Assembly (NCBI GenBank): GCA_034211175.1
Contig: JAXHUH010000182.1
Coordinates: 1 to 29,893, forward strand
Length of the DNA: 29,893 nucleotides
Origin: JAXHUH01 sp034211175
GTDB taxonomy: Bacteria > Actinomycetota > Acidimicrobiia > Acidimicrobiales > CAIXPF01
Direction of reading: 5' to 3'
Position numbers and translations under genes: made by a program. Positions 15,715 through 23,793 of this stretch are shown here, piece by piece. Numbering within the stretch: the stretch's first letter is position 1; each line of letters starts with the position of its first letter. The notes under the pieces are model-generated. The model was not told the origin of the DNA. It did not search any database and saw nothing but the letters and a program-made list of their open reading frames with translations.

Positions 15715-16788
15715 ATGCGCCGGGTTCGGCTCGGGTTCCTGCTCGCCGGTGCCGCCGGCCTGATGCTGGCCGGCTGCGGTGGGGACGACGACACCGCGGA
15801 CGCCGGCGCGGCGGGGTCCGCCGCCGAGGACCGACCGACGGTCGTGGTGACCACCAACATCCTCGGCGACGTCGTCGGTGCGTTCGCCGGCGATGAGCTG
15901 GAGGTCGTCACCATCATGCCGGTCGGGGCGGACCCGCACACGTTCCAGGCGTCCGCCCAGCAGGCGAACCAGATGCGGGAGGCGGACGCGCTGATCGTCA
16001 ACGGCGCCGGCTTCGAGGAGGGCCTTCTCGATGTGATCGACGCCGCCACCGACGACGGTGTCGCCACGTTCGAGGCGATGTCGGCGGTCGAGGCGATCGA
16101 GTACGGCGAGGGTGGCCACGACCACGCCGAGGATGACCACGCCGAGGATGACCACGCCGAGGATGACCACGCCGAGGATGACCACGCCGAGGATGACCAC
16201 GCCGATGAGGGCGAGGACCACGCCGAAGGCGATGAGGACGGGCACGACCACGAAGGTGAGGACCCGCACTTCTTCACCGACCCGGCGCGAATGGCGCGTT
16301 CGGTCGATGCGATCGCGGCGTTCCTGATCGACAACGTCGACGGCGTCGACGGCGAGGCGCTCCGGGCCTCCGCGGACGACTACGTCGCCGAGCTCGAGAC
16401 GCTCGACGAGGACGTGGCGGAGATCCTGTCCGACATCCCCGACGAGCAGCGCGTGTTGGTCACCAACCACGAGGTCTTCGGCTACTTCGCCGATCGGTAC
16501 GACTTCGAGGTGGTCGGGACGGTGATCCCGAGCGGGTCGACAGCCGACGGCGCCTCCGCCGGTGAGCTGGCCGAGCTGGCCGAGGTGATCCACGACGAGG
16601 GCGTGCCCGCCATCTTCGCCGACAACTCGACCTCCGACGACCTGGCCGAGACCCTCGCGGCCGAGGTCGGTGAGGTCGAGGTGGTCGAGCTGTTCACCGG
16701 GTCGCTGGGTGACGAGGGCTCCGACGGCGCGACCTACGTCGCTATGGTGCGCACCAACGCCGAGCGCATCGCCGACGCGCTCGCCTGA
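15715..16788 (+). CDS. znuA: ZnuA-like zinc ABC transporter substrate-binding lipoprotein
   Basis: 357 residues from the ATG at 15715, which has CGGGAG 6 bases upstream; in-frame starts upstream (TTG 15679, GTG 15685, ATG 15688) lack this. The signal peptide MRRVRLGFLLAGAAGLMLAG is followed by the lipobox Cys, so it is a lipoprotein anchored outside the membrane. The metal-binding fold is clear: VTTNILGDVVGAFAGD, GADPHTFQ (first His ligand), NGAGFEEGL. Then comes a His/Asp-rich loop with DHAED repeated five times, PHFFTDP, TNHEVFGYFADRY and IFADNSTS. Such loops are typical of zinc-specific members. It is 15 bases upstream of znuB. Confidence 0.93.
   Translation: MRRVRLGFLLAGAAGLMLAGCGGDDDTADAGAAGSAAEDRPTVVVTTNILGDVVGAFAGDELEVVTIMPVGADPHTFQASAQQANQMREADALIVNGAGFEEGLLDVIDAATDDGVATFEAMSAVEAIEYGEGGHDHAEDDHAEDDHAEDDHAEDDHAEDDHADEGEDHAEGDEDGHDHEGEDPHFFTDPARMARSVDAIAAFLIDNVDGVDGEALRASADDYVAELETLDEDVAEILSDIPDEQRVLVTNHEVFGYFADRYDFEVVGTVIPSGSTADGASAGELAELAEVIHDEGVPAIFADNSTSDDLAETLAAEVGEVEVVELFTGSLGDEGSDGATYVAMVRTNAERIADALA
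16120..16209 (+). repeat. 15-base tandem repeat encoding the ZnuA His-rich loop
   Basis: The unit gaccacgccgaggat is repeated five times without error, followed by a sixth copy with changes at its end. Each unit encodes DHAED. Exact DNA identity means recent expansion or active slippage, always in steps of five residues. Confidence 0.95.
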
Positions 16789-16803
16789 CCCTCCGGACCG
16801 GTC

Positions 16804-17664
16804 GTGGACCTGCTGCTCGAGGCGTTCGAACCCGAGTTCATGCAGCGGGCGTTGCTCGGCGGCCTCGTGGCCGTCGTGGCGACGTCGCTCGTCGGGACCT
16901 GGGTCGTGCTCCGCGGGCTCGCGTTCCTCGGCGATGCGCTGGCCCACGGTGTGATCCCGGGCATCGCGCTCGCGGTGCTCTGGGGGTTCAGCCCGATCAT
17001 CGGTGCGTTCGTGGCCGCGCTCGTGATGAGCGGGCTGGTGAGCGTCGTGTCCTCACGCACCGCGGTGCGTGAGGACACCGGCATCGGCCTGCTCTTCGTC
17101 GGGATGCTGTCGCTCGGCATCGTGATCGTGTCGCGCGCCCAGTCGTTCGCGACGGAGGTCACCTCGCTGCTGTTCGGCGACGTGCTCGGCGTGACCGAGG
17201 CCGACATCCGTGCCCAGGTGATCGCCACCGCGGTCGTCGTGGTCGCGACCGTCGTGCTCTACCGGCCGTTCCTGGCGCTCACGTTCAACCGCGACAAGGC
17301 CCAGACGCTCGGCATGCGGCCCGGTCCGACGCAGGCGGCGTTGCTCGCGATGCTCGCGCTCAGCATCGTGGCCAGCTTCCAGGCCATCGGCACGCTGCTC
17401 GTGTTCGGGCTCCTCGTCGGGCCGCCTGCGACCGCCTCGCTGGTCGCCAAGCGCGTGCCGACCATCATGGTGGCGTCGATCGGCTTCGGGGCCTTCGCCG
17501 TCGTCGCGGGCCTCGAGGTCAGCTTCCACCACAGCACCGCCGGTGGCGCGACGATCGCCGGGTTCAGCGTCGCCCAGTTCTTCGTCGTCCTCGCCGCCCG
17601 CGAGCTGGCCACGGCGCTGCGGGCGGGGTCGCTCCGCGCGGACGCGGCTGCCGGCGCGGCTTGA
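16804..17664 (+). CDS. znuB: ZnuB-like zinc ABC transporter permease
   Basis: 286 residues from a GTG 15 bases after the znuA stop. About eight or nine hydrophobic segments. Family blocks are present: LVGTWVVLRGLAFLGDALAHGVIPG, then SSRTAVREDTGIGLLFVGMLSLGIV and LLVFGLLVGPPATASLVAKR. It forms the membrane channel for zinc delivered by ZnuA and powered by one of the two ATPases on the other strand. Confidence 0.93.
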   Translation: MDLLLEAFEPEFMQRALLGGLVAVVATSLVGTWVVLRGLAFLGDALAHGVIPGIALAVLWGFSPIIGAFVAALVMSGLVSVVSSRTAVREDTGIGLLFVGMLSLGIVIVSRAQSFATEVTSLLFGDVLGVTEADIRAQVIATAVVVVATVVLYRPFLALTFNRDKAQTLGMRPGPTQAALLAMLALSIVASFQAIGTLLVFGLLVGPPATASLVAKRVPTIMVASIGFGAFAVVAGLEVSFHHSTAGGATIAGFSVAQFFVVLAARELATALRAGSLRADAAAGAA

Positions 17665-17724
17665 GCCGCTTCCGTCGATTGGATGCGCGCCTGCCGCGGT
17701 CGGGAGAATCCTGACACGTAGGGT

Positions 17725-17739
17725 TGAGAACCATTCCCC
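17725..17739. promoter_or_regulatory. Zur-like box 5
   Basis: TGAGAACCATTCCCC, with an exact left half, lies 75 bases upstream of the permease start at 17815 and 19 bases before a 19-codon ORF. Confidence 0.55.
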
Positions 17740-17758
17740 GTCACGGCAGGCTGTCGGG

Positions 17759-17818
17759 GTGAGCACGGTCGCCGACACGCTGTCGGAGCAGACGTCCGAG
17801 GCCCGGGAGCGCGTGTGA
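17759..17818 (+). CDS. 19-residue ORF overlapping the permease start
   Basis: A GTG frame with product starting STVADTLSEQTSEARERV ends in a TGA that overlaps the permease GTG (GTGA). It follows the Zur-like box directly. It may be a leader ORF for translational coupling, or chance. No ribosome binding site stands out. Confidence 0.25.
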   Translation: MSTVADTLSEQTSEARERV

Positions 17819-18789
17819 CCGCGGCGAAGGTCGACGAGTCGCGCGGCCGGGTCTTCGGCACGTTGGTCCTGCTCGGCTGCCTCGGTGGTGCCGTGGTGCT
17901 GCGGGGCCGGATCGGGTGGTTCGACGACGAGCAGGTGCGGCTGTGGTCGACGCTCTTCGTGTCGATCTGCGTGCAGGCGCTGCCGTTCCTGGTGCTCGGC
18001 GTGGTCGTGAGCGGGGCGATCGCCGCGTTCGTCCCGCCGGGGCTCGTGCAGCGGATCGTGCCGAAGCGACCGTGGCTCGCCGTACCCGCCGCCGGGGCGG
18101 CCGGCATGGCGCTGCCGGGGTGCGAGTGCGGCTCGGTGCCGATCGCCGGACGGCTGGTGTCGGCCGGGACCCCGCCGGCGGCGGCACTCACGTTCCTCCT
18201 CGCCGCGCCCGCCATCAACCCGGTCGTGCTGATGGCGACGGCGGTCGCGTTCCCCGACGACCGCCGCATCGTGCTGGCCCGGTTCCTGGCCTCGTTCATC
18301 GCCGCCGTCGCCGTCGGCTCCTGGTGGGCCCGTCGCCAGGGCGGCAGCATCCTCGATCTCCACGACGATCACGACCACGGACCGGTGTCGCGTCCGGCTC
18401 GCTTCGTCGATGTCGCCTCGCGCGACCTGGTCCACGCCGGCGGTTACCTCGTCGTCGGGGCCGCGGCCGCGGCGTCGCTGCAGCTGATCGTCCCCCGCTC
18501 GGTGCTCGACGTCGTGGCCGGCAACGAGCTGTTCTCGGTGCTCGCCCTCGCCGCGCTGGCGGTGCTGCTGTCGATCTGCTCGGAGGCCGACGCCTTCGTG
18601 GCGGCCGGCCTGCCCCAGTTCTCGCTGACGTCGCGCCTGGTGTTCCTGGTGGTCGGGCCGGTGATCGATCTGAAGTTGATCGCGCTGCACGTCGGGGTCT
18701 TCGGTCGGCGCTTCGCGATGGTGTTCGCGCCGGTGACGCTGGTGGTCGCGGTCATCGCCGCGGTCGTGATCGGTCAGGTGGTCTTGTGA
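17815..18789 (+). CDS. Permease of the UPF0718/DUF318 (YcgR-like) family
   Basis: 324 residues, about eight membrane segments. The family hallmark is LPGCECGSVPIAGRLVSAG at about residues 100-118, a Cys-containing motif in a membrane re-entrant region, with a related second half (LLSICSEADAFVAAGLPQFS). A cytoplasmic loop carries DLHDDHDHGP, a possible metal site. Genes of this family are often paired with TIGR03943 proteins, as here (GTGA overlap), and the pair is commonly predicted to be under Zur. The transported substrate is not established; zinc or a zinc complex is likely from the context. Confidence 0.85.
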   Translation: MTAAKVDESRGRVFGTLVLLGCLGGAVVLRGRIGWFDDEQVRLWSTLFVSICVQALPFLVLGVVVSGAIAAFVPPGLVQRIVPKRPWLAVPAAGAAGMALPGCECGSVPIAGRLVSAGTPPAAALTFLLAAPAINPVVLMATAVAFPDDRRIVLARFLASFIAAVAVGSWWARRQGGSILDLHDDHDHGPVSRPARFVDVASRDLVHAGGYLVVGAAAAASLQLIVPRSVLDVVAGNELFSVLALAALAVLLSICSEADAFVAAGLPQFSLTSRLVFLVVGPVIDLKLIALHVGVFGRRFAMVFAPVTLVVAVIAAVVIGQVVL

Positions 18790-19649
18790 GCAGGGATGGT
18801 CGTGCCGCGTTGATGCTGTGCCTCGGGGTCGTGACCCTTCGGCTGGTGTACACGGGCGGGTTCGGGTGGTTCGTGCAGCAGCGCATGCGCTGGCCCCTGG
18901 TGGCGGCCGCGGTGGTCCTCGTCGCCTTCGGCGCCTTCGAGGTGATCTCGGCCTGGCGGGCCGACGCCACCGCAGACCACGACGACCACGACGACCTCGA
19001 CCACGCCGATGCCGACGACCCCGATGGCGCCCGTGGCGTGGTGGGGGATCGTGCCGGCGAGGTCCCGGCCGGGGCCGGCCTCGAGCACGAGGACGTGCAC
19101 GAGCACGACGGCATGGGCCGACGGGTCGGTCCGAGGGTCGGATGGTTGCTGGGGGCGCCGCTGCTGGTGCTCATCGCCGTGGCCCCCACCGGCCTCGGTG
19201 CGGCCGCGGCCGAGCGGGTCGACGCCTACACGCCGACCGAGGACGAGGGCGGCAGCTGGTTCGAGCCGCTCCCCGAGAGCGAGGGGCCCGTCCCCCTGCC
19301 GGTGTCCGACTTCGTCAACCGGGCGATCTGGGACTCGGAGCGAACCCTCGAGGACCGCGAGGTCGTGCTCGAGGGCCTGGTCGTGAACGACGCGGAGGTT
19401 GCCGACGGCTTCCTCCTCACCCGGTTCCTGGTGTTCTGCTGCGCTGCCGACGGTCTTCCCGTCCAGGTGGCGGCCCTCGGCGCCGACCAGGCCTACGAGG
19501 ACGACACCTGGGTGCGGGTGACGGGCGTGTGGCGGCCACCGGCGTCGGGCAGCTACGAGGGTGTCGAGAACCCCCGGGCGGAGCTGGACGTCACCGACAT
19601 CGAGCTCGTCCCCGACCCACCCGACGACCCCTACGAGAACCCGTTCTGA
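18786..19649 (+). CDS. TIGR03943-family membrane-anchored protein
   Basis: 287 residues from a GTG overlapping the permease stop. Two N-terminal membrane segments (about 7-22 and 37-55) are followed by a His/Asp-rich loop (DHDDHDDLDHADADD, HEDVHEHDG), a third segment near 125-145, and then an outer domain. This has the family motif FLVFCCAADGLPVQV with adjacent Cys residues. The partner permease and the upstream Zur-like box suggest a role in zinc uptake or delivery at low zinc. The biochemical role of the family is not known. Confidence 0.85.
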   Translation: MSRDGRAALMLCLGVVTLRLVYTGGFGWFVQQRMRWPLVAAAVVLVAFGAFEVISAWRADATADHDDHDDLDHADADDPDGARGVVGDRAGEVPAGAGLEHEDVHEHDGMGRRVGPRVGWLLGAPLLVLIAVAPTGLGAAAAERVDAYTPTEDEGGSWFEPLPESEGPVPLPVSDFVNRAIWDSERTLEDREVVLEGLVVNDAEVADGFLLTRFLVFCCAADGLPVQVAALGADQAYEDDTWVRVTGVWRPPASGSYEGVENPRAELDVTDIELVPDPPDDPYENPF

Positions 19650-19654
19650 CCCTG

Positions 19655-19707
19655 GCTGAGCCTCGCTCGCCGGCGGCCTAGCGGCCGTCGGTCGAGCTGC
19701 GGTCAGC
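19655..19707. repeat. Palindromic repeat copy A, also a likely bidirectional terminator
   Basis: 53 bases starting GCTGAGCCTCGCTCG and ending CGAGCTGCGGTCAGC, with an inner stem CCGGCGGCC/GGCCGTCGG. It fits exactly in the 62-base gap between the convergent TIGR03943 gene and oxidoreductase/GTPase gene. Copies B and C lie inside the latter gene in the same orientation. Confidence 0.8.
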
Positions 19708-19711
19708 TCGG

Positions 19712-22312
19712 TCAGCCGTGGTCGTGCTCGTCGGGAATCTCCCACGGCGGGAGCGGGTCACGGAAGGTGGCCCAGGCGTCGGGGCCGGCGGCGATCTCGT
19801 CGGCGGTGAGGACGGCCTCGTCGAGGGCGGCGGTGATGGCGTCGCGGTCGAGCTCGATGCCGATGAACACCAGCTCGACGACGCGGTCGCCGACGAGCGG
19901 GTCCCACCGCGCCTCGATGTCGGTGAGCTCGTCGGGCTCGACGTCCCAGTCGGCCCGCGGCGTGGCCGCGAGCCACCGCGCCGCGGGCTCGAAGGTGACG
20001 CTCGGTCCGGCCTGGTGCCAGATGGCCTGGATGTCGGGGCGGGTCGCGACCCAGAAGAACCCCTTGGAGCGGAGCACACCGCTCCAGTCGTCGTTCGTGA
20101 GCGTGTCGTGGAGCCGTTCGGGGTGGAACGGCCATTGCGACCGGTAGACGAAGCTCTCGATGCCGTACTCCTCGGTCTCGGGCGGACGCTCGCCCGAGGC
20201 GACCTCGTTGAGAGCGGCCGCCCATCCCGGCGTGGAGCCGGTCAGCTCCGGGTCGAAGCGCCCGGTGTCGAGGACGACGTCGAGCGGGACGTCACCGTGT
20301 GCGGCGATCTCGACGTCGGCGGTCGGGTTGAGGGTGCGGGCGAGGAGCACGACGCGCGCCAGGTCGTCGGCTGAGCCTCGCTCGCCGTCGGGCTGGGGCC
20401 CGACGGTCGAGCTGCGTTCAGCGTCGGCGAACTCGATCTGGTCGACGATGAGCTCGGCGATCGTCCGATCGGCTGAGCCTCGCTCGCCGGCTGCGCCGGA
20501 CGAGCTGCGTTCAGCTTCGTCGTCCCGGCCGATGCCCAGCTCGGTGAGGTCCGCGATCTCGGCGAGGTGATCGAGCAACCGCGCGGCGTCGACGAGGGTG
20601 ATCATCGAGTCGAGGTGGGCGAGACCGGGCAACGTCGTGGCGCTTGATCCCGACTCGTCGGGCTGGTCATCGAAGAGGAACGTGGCGGCCACGGGCATCG
20701 GCTCGGAGATGCCGGTCGACTCGATGATCAGGTTGTCGAAGCGGCCGGAGCGGGCGAGCGTCGCCACCTCGGCGAGCAGGTCGTCGCGCAGCGTGCAGCA
20801 GATGCACCCGTTGGTCATCTCCACGAGCCGCTCCTCGGTGCGGTCGAGGCTGACCTCGCCGGCGACCAGGGTCGCGTCGACGTTGATCTCGCTCATGTCG
20901 TTGACGATGACGGCGATCCGGCGGCCGGTGCGGTTGGCGAGCACCCGGTTGAGCAGGGTGGTCTTGCCCGATCCGAGGAAGCCGGAGAGCACGGTGACCG
21001 GCAGCGATCGCGGCGTCGGGGCGTTCGTGGGCACGGTGATCTCCTCGGAGGCGACGGGCGGGCTCGCCGGTCCCGCTGAAGGTTGGGCCGGGACCCGAGC
21101 GACGGGCGGTCGGTCGGCGGCGCCTCGGGTGGGCCGTCCGGTGATGGCGGCGCTGATGCGGTCGGCGGCCCGCATGGCGCCCCAGAGGTTGCCGGCAGCA
21201 GGCCCGAGCTCGATCGTGGCGAGGCGGCCGGCCACGTACAGCGGCCAGCGGGCGATCCGGAGGTCCCGGTCGGGGATCGGGTAGCCGTCGATCGTCGCGA
21301 TGTCGTCGAGCAGCTCACCGAGCGCACGGCAGGCCGCGAGGTCGGGCCGCGTGCCGGTGGCCAACCAGCACCGGTCGGCCACGACACTCGCGCCGTCGTC
21401 GGCGCACAGGACCAACCTGCCGGCGTCGTCGGTCGAGGCGCGCTCGATCGGGTGTGACTCCAGGATCGTGAGCACACCGTCGTGCTCGAGGCGGGCGAGA
21501 CGCTGACGCATCCACGCCGGGATCGTGCCGCCCCCGCGGGCCGCCCGTGCGGCCGCCAGCCGGTGTGCCGGGGCGGGAAGCGCGTTGAAGCCTCGCAGCC
21601 GCTTGGGGCCGAGCCACCCGGGGTCGGTGTCGAAGCTGCGGACCACGATCTCACGGCGGGCCATGAGCGTGACCCGTGCCCCTCGGGCCGCGGCGCCGCA
21701 GCACAGGTGGGCAGCGGTCAGGCCGCCGCCGATCACCGCGACGTGCTCGCCGGTGAGGTCACCGAGGTCGCGCAGGTCGACGCTCCCGGCGTGGTCGATG
21801 CGACCGGGGTCGACGGGCAGCAGCGGCCACACCCACCTCGGCACGAACCGTTGATGTGGGTTGGACGCGATCACCACGTGGCGGGCCACCCACCGGTCCT
21901 CGTCGGAGCGCACGTCGATGCCGTGTGCGTGGGCAGCGAGCCGTCGCACCCGGCCCGGCGTGACCGCTCCGGAGAGACCGGAGTGGTCGACGAGCTCGGC
22001 GCAGAACGCGTCGAAGGCGTCGGTGAGCGGCAGGTCGTAGGGCAGGCCCGAGCGGGGCAGGCCGTTGCGGTGGGTGAACTCGGCGAGTGCGCCGGGTTCG
22101 GTGCCGGGGTGGTGGACGCCGGGCGAGCGCAGCGTCGGGATCTCGAGCCGGTCGAACTGGTCGCGCCACGCGGCGAGCCACTCGCCGGCGGGGTCGATGA
22201 CCACCAGGTCGTCACGCAGCGCCGGCCGGGTGTCGACGAGGCGCGCGGCGAGCGCCAGCGCCTGGGGGCCGGCGCCGAGGATGCACACCTCGGTGTCTGG
22301 GGTCGAGCGCAT
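19712..22312 (-). CDS. FAD/NAD(P)-binding oxidoreductase fused to COG0523 GTPase
   Basis: 866 residues. Residues 1 to about 395 form a flavin oxidoreductase (CILGAGPQALALAARL; second nucleotide fold VAVIGGGLTAAHLCCGAA; ATG near the C-terminal end of that domain) resembling lysine/ornithine N-monooxygenase-like proteins. A Pro-rich linker leads to a COG0523 GTPase at about 430-866: Walker A GFLGSGKTT (444-452), NDMSEINVDATLV, CxCC (C503-I-C505-C506), ESTGISEPMP, and a C-terminal domain ending DEHDHG. A GTG at 21034 (residue 427) has GAGGAG 6 bases upstream and could give a separate GTPase. Palindromic repeats insert residues 600-614 and 631-648; the second occupies the place of the G4 NKxD motif. 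A perfect Zur-like palindrome is 20 bases upstream. Confidence 0.88.
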   Translation of the reverse strand: MRSTPDTEVCILGAGPQALALAARLVDTRPALRDDLVVIDPAGEWLAAWRDQFDRLEIPTLRSPGVHHPGTEPGALAEFTHRNGLPRSGLPYDLPLTDAFDAFCAELVDHSGLSGAVTPGRVRRLAAHAHGIDVRSDEDRWVARHVVIASNPHQRFVPRWVWPLLPVDPGRIDHAGSVDLRDLGDLTGEHVAVIGGGLTAAHLCCGAAARGARVTLMARREIVVRSFDTDPGWLGPKRLRGFNALPAPAHRLAAARAARGGGTIPAWMRQRLARLEHDGVLTILESHPIERASTDDAGRLVLCADDGASVVADRCWLATGTRPDLAACRALGELLDDIATIDGYPIPDRDLRIARWPLYVAGRLATIELGPAAGNLWGAMRAADRISAAITGRPTRGAADRPPVARVPAQPSAGPASPPVASEEITVPTNAPTPRSLPVTVLSGFLGSGKTTLLNRVLANRTGRRIAVIVNDMSEINVDATLVAGEVSLDRTEERLVEMTNGCICCTLRDDLLAEVATLARSGRFDNLIIESTGISEPMPVAATFLFDDQPDESGSSATTLPGLAHLDSMITLVDAARLLDHLAEIADLTELGIGRDDEAERSSSGAAGERGSADRTIAELIVDQIEFADAERSSTVGPQPDGERGSADDLARVVLLARTLNPTADVEIAAHGDVPLDVVLDTGRFDPELTGSTPGWAAALNEVASGERPPETEEYGIESFVYRSQWPFHPERLHDTLTNDDWSGVLRSKGFFWVATRPDIQAIWHQAGPSVTFEPAARWLAATPRADWDVEPDELTDIEARWDPLVGDRVVELVFIGIELDRDAITAALDEAVLTADEIAAGPDAWATFRDPLPPWEIPDEHDHG
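20370..20422. repeat. Palindromic repeat copy B, in frame, at the G4 position of the GTPase
   Basis: 53 bases with outer arms GCTGAGCCTCGCTCG / CGAGCTGCGTTCAGC and a perfect inner stem CCGTCGGGC / GCCCGACGG. Read with the gene on the minus strand plus one base, it is 18 codons, residues 631-648 (AERSSTVGPQPDGERGSA). It directly follows DQIEFAD, after which COG0523 proteins normally have VxxLNKxDL. Confidence 0.85.
20472..20515. repeat. Palindromic repeat copy C, in frame
   Basis: 44 bases with the same outer arms as copy B and a shorter inner stem CCGGC/GCCGG. It encodes residues 600-614 (AERSSSGAAGERGSA) just before DRTIAELIVDQIEFAD, a normally continuous conserved segment start, so it sits in a surface linker. 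Confidence 0.85.
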
Positions 22313-22331
22313 GCACCCACGTTACTAGCAA

Positions 22332-22346
22332 TGAGAACTGTTCTCA
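22332..22346. promoter_or_regulatory. Zur-like box 6, perfect palindrome
   Basis: TGAGAACTGTTCTCA is a perfect 7-1-7 palindrome. It is 20 bases upstream of the oxidoreductase/GTPase start. On that strand a TAGTAAC-like -10 follows it, so the leader must be very short. Confidence 0.7.
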
Positions 22347-22389
22347 GTGCTTCGCTCGCAGGCGAGGGCGATGCGCGTGGCCCCGCAGG

Positions 22390-23673
22390 TCAGCCATCGG
22401 GTTCGTCCGGTGCGAAGTCCGACCAGTCCGGAGGTCGTGGCGTCGATGGCGGATCGACGGCCCGTGGCCCGCCGTCCGGTGGATCGGTGGTCGCGGCGGC
22501 GAGCGCGGTCGTGACCGGGACCGAGAGGATCAGCCCGATCGAGCCGATCAACGTGCGCACGATCTCGATGGCGACGACCTCGCGGTTGAGGACCTGGGAG
22601 ACCGCACGGCCCTCCTCGAAGAAGAACAGGAGCAGCGCGAGCGACGCACCGACGTACGCCAGGACCAGGGTGTTGACCGTCGATGCGACGTGGTCGCGGC
22701 CGATCCGCACGGCCGCTCGGTAGACCTCGACCCGGCTCATCGACGGATCGGCCCGGCGGAGCTCGTTGACCGCAGTGACCTGGGTGATCGTCACGTCGTC
22801 GAGCACCCCGAGCGCGCCGATGACGATGCCGGCGACGAGCAGCCCGCGTGGGTCGATCGCCTCGGCGGTGACGCGCAGCACCTGGAAGCTCTCGTCCGAC
22901 AGGCCGGAGAGGTGGGCGATCCCGGTCACGACCGCGGCGAGGGCGGTGATGAGCAGGACGCTGGCCATCGTCCCGACGAGGGCGACGGTCGTGGAGTTGC
23001 TGACGCCGTGGGTGACGTACAGCGCGGCGAACGCGACGACCGAGGTGGCGACGAGCGCCACGGCGATGGCGTTGTTGCCCCGCAGCAGGGACGGCAACAG
23101 GAACACGATGACCACGCCGACGGTCATCACCAGGCCGGCGAGCGCCCGGACCCCCTTCCAGCGGCCGAACCCCACCACCACGACGGCGAACAGCACGCCG
23201 AGCAGCACCAGCGGTGTGCGTCGCTGGTACTCCACGAACACGTACTGGAAGTCGGGCGGTGCCAGCTCGTTGTGCACGAGCACGACGCGGTCCCCGGGTG
23301 CGAGCTCGGGGGTGCCCACGTCGATCGACGGGATCAGGACCCGTGCCCGGTCGCCGTTGGTGGCCCCGGAGGTGATGGTGACCTCGACGATCTGGCACTC
23401 GGTGGGGAGCTGCTCGGCGGGGTCGATGCAGTCGTCGGTCGACGTGGACTCCACCCGGGCGTCGACGTAGTCGAGCGCGCTGGTCGTGCCCCGCAGGTCG
23501 GGGCCCGGTCCGCGGGGCCACAGGACGGCGAGTCCGACCACCGTCGCCAGCCCGACGACCGCTACGACGAGGCGGAGCCACCGTGCGATCTCCGGGCCGA
23601 CGGCGTCCTGGCCGTGGCCGCGGTCGTGGTCGTGGCCGTGGTCGTGGCCGTGGGGGTGGCCGTGGCCGGGCAC
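22390..23673 (-). CDS. YibE/F-like membrane protein with His-rich N-terminus
   Basis: 427 residues from a GTG. Residues 2-22 are almost all His, Gly, Asp and Pro (PGHGHPHGHDHGHDHDRGHG), a likely cytoplasmic zinc-binding tail. One membrane segment follows (about 34-50), then an outer domain with a Cys pair (STDDCIDPAEQLPTECQ), and then about seven more membrane segments (PLVLLGVLFAVVVVGFGRWKG through IGLILSVPVTTALAAA). This is the YibE/F family layout, whose function is unknown. The box at 23756 and the His tail place it in zinc homeostasis. It is divergent from a small unknown gene. Confidence 0.82.
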   Translation of the reverse strand: MPGHGHPHGHDHGHDHDRGHGQDAVGPEIARWLRLVVAVVGLATVVGLAVLWPRGPGPDLRGTTSALDYVDARVESTSTDDCIDPAEQLPTECQIVEVTITSGATNGDRARVLIPSIDVGTPELAPGDRVVLVHNELAPPDFQYVFVEYQRRTPLVLLGVLFAVVVVGFGRWKGVRALAGLVMTVGVVIVFLLPSLLRGNNAIAVALVATSVVAFAALYVTHGVSNSTTVALVGTMASVLLITALAAVVTGIAHLSGLSDESFQVLRVTAEAIDPRGLLVAGIVIGALGVLDDVTITQVTAVNELRRADPSMSRVEVYRAAVRIGRDHVASTVNTLVLAYVGASLALLLFFFEEGRAVSQVLNREVVAIEIVRTLIGSIGLILSVPVTTALAAATTDPPDGGPRAVDPPSTPRPPDWSDFAPDEPDG

Positions 23674-23755
23674 CGGGCGAGTGTCCCAGAGGTCCGCCCC
23701 GTCGGCGCGGACCGGGCGGTCGGAACCCGACGGAGACAGCGTGGCGTGCTACGAA

Positions 23756-23770
23756 TGAGAACAATTCTCA
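23756..23770. promoter_or_regulatory. Zur-like box 7, near-perfect palindrome
   Basis: TGAGAACAATTCTCA, extended to ATGAGAACAATTCTCAT, is between the divergent YibE/F-like gene and the small gene at 23794, and could control both. Confidence 0.7.
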
Positions 23771-23793
23771 TCTCGTTGCCGCAGGAGGCCACG

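Noticed and set aside
16120..16209. Tandem repeats as a CRISPR array
   Set aside because: Units are contiguous with no spacers and lie in frame inside znuA.
16058..16327. Thr/Met-rich repetitive frame overlapping the ZnuA His loop
   Set aside because: It is a shadow of the 15-base tandem repeat in znuA.
23755..23793. ATG at 23755 as start of the 73-residue protein
   Set aside because: It would make the Zur-like box coding, and the ATG at 23794 has a much better ribosome binding site.
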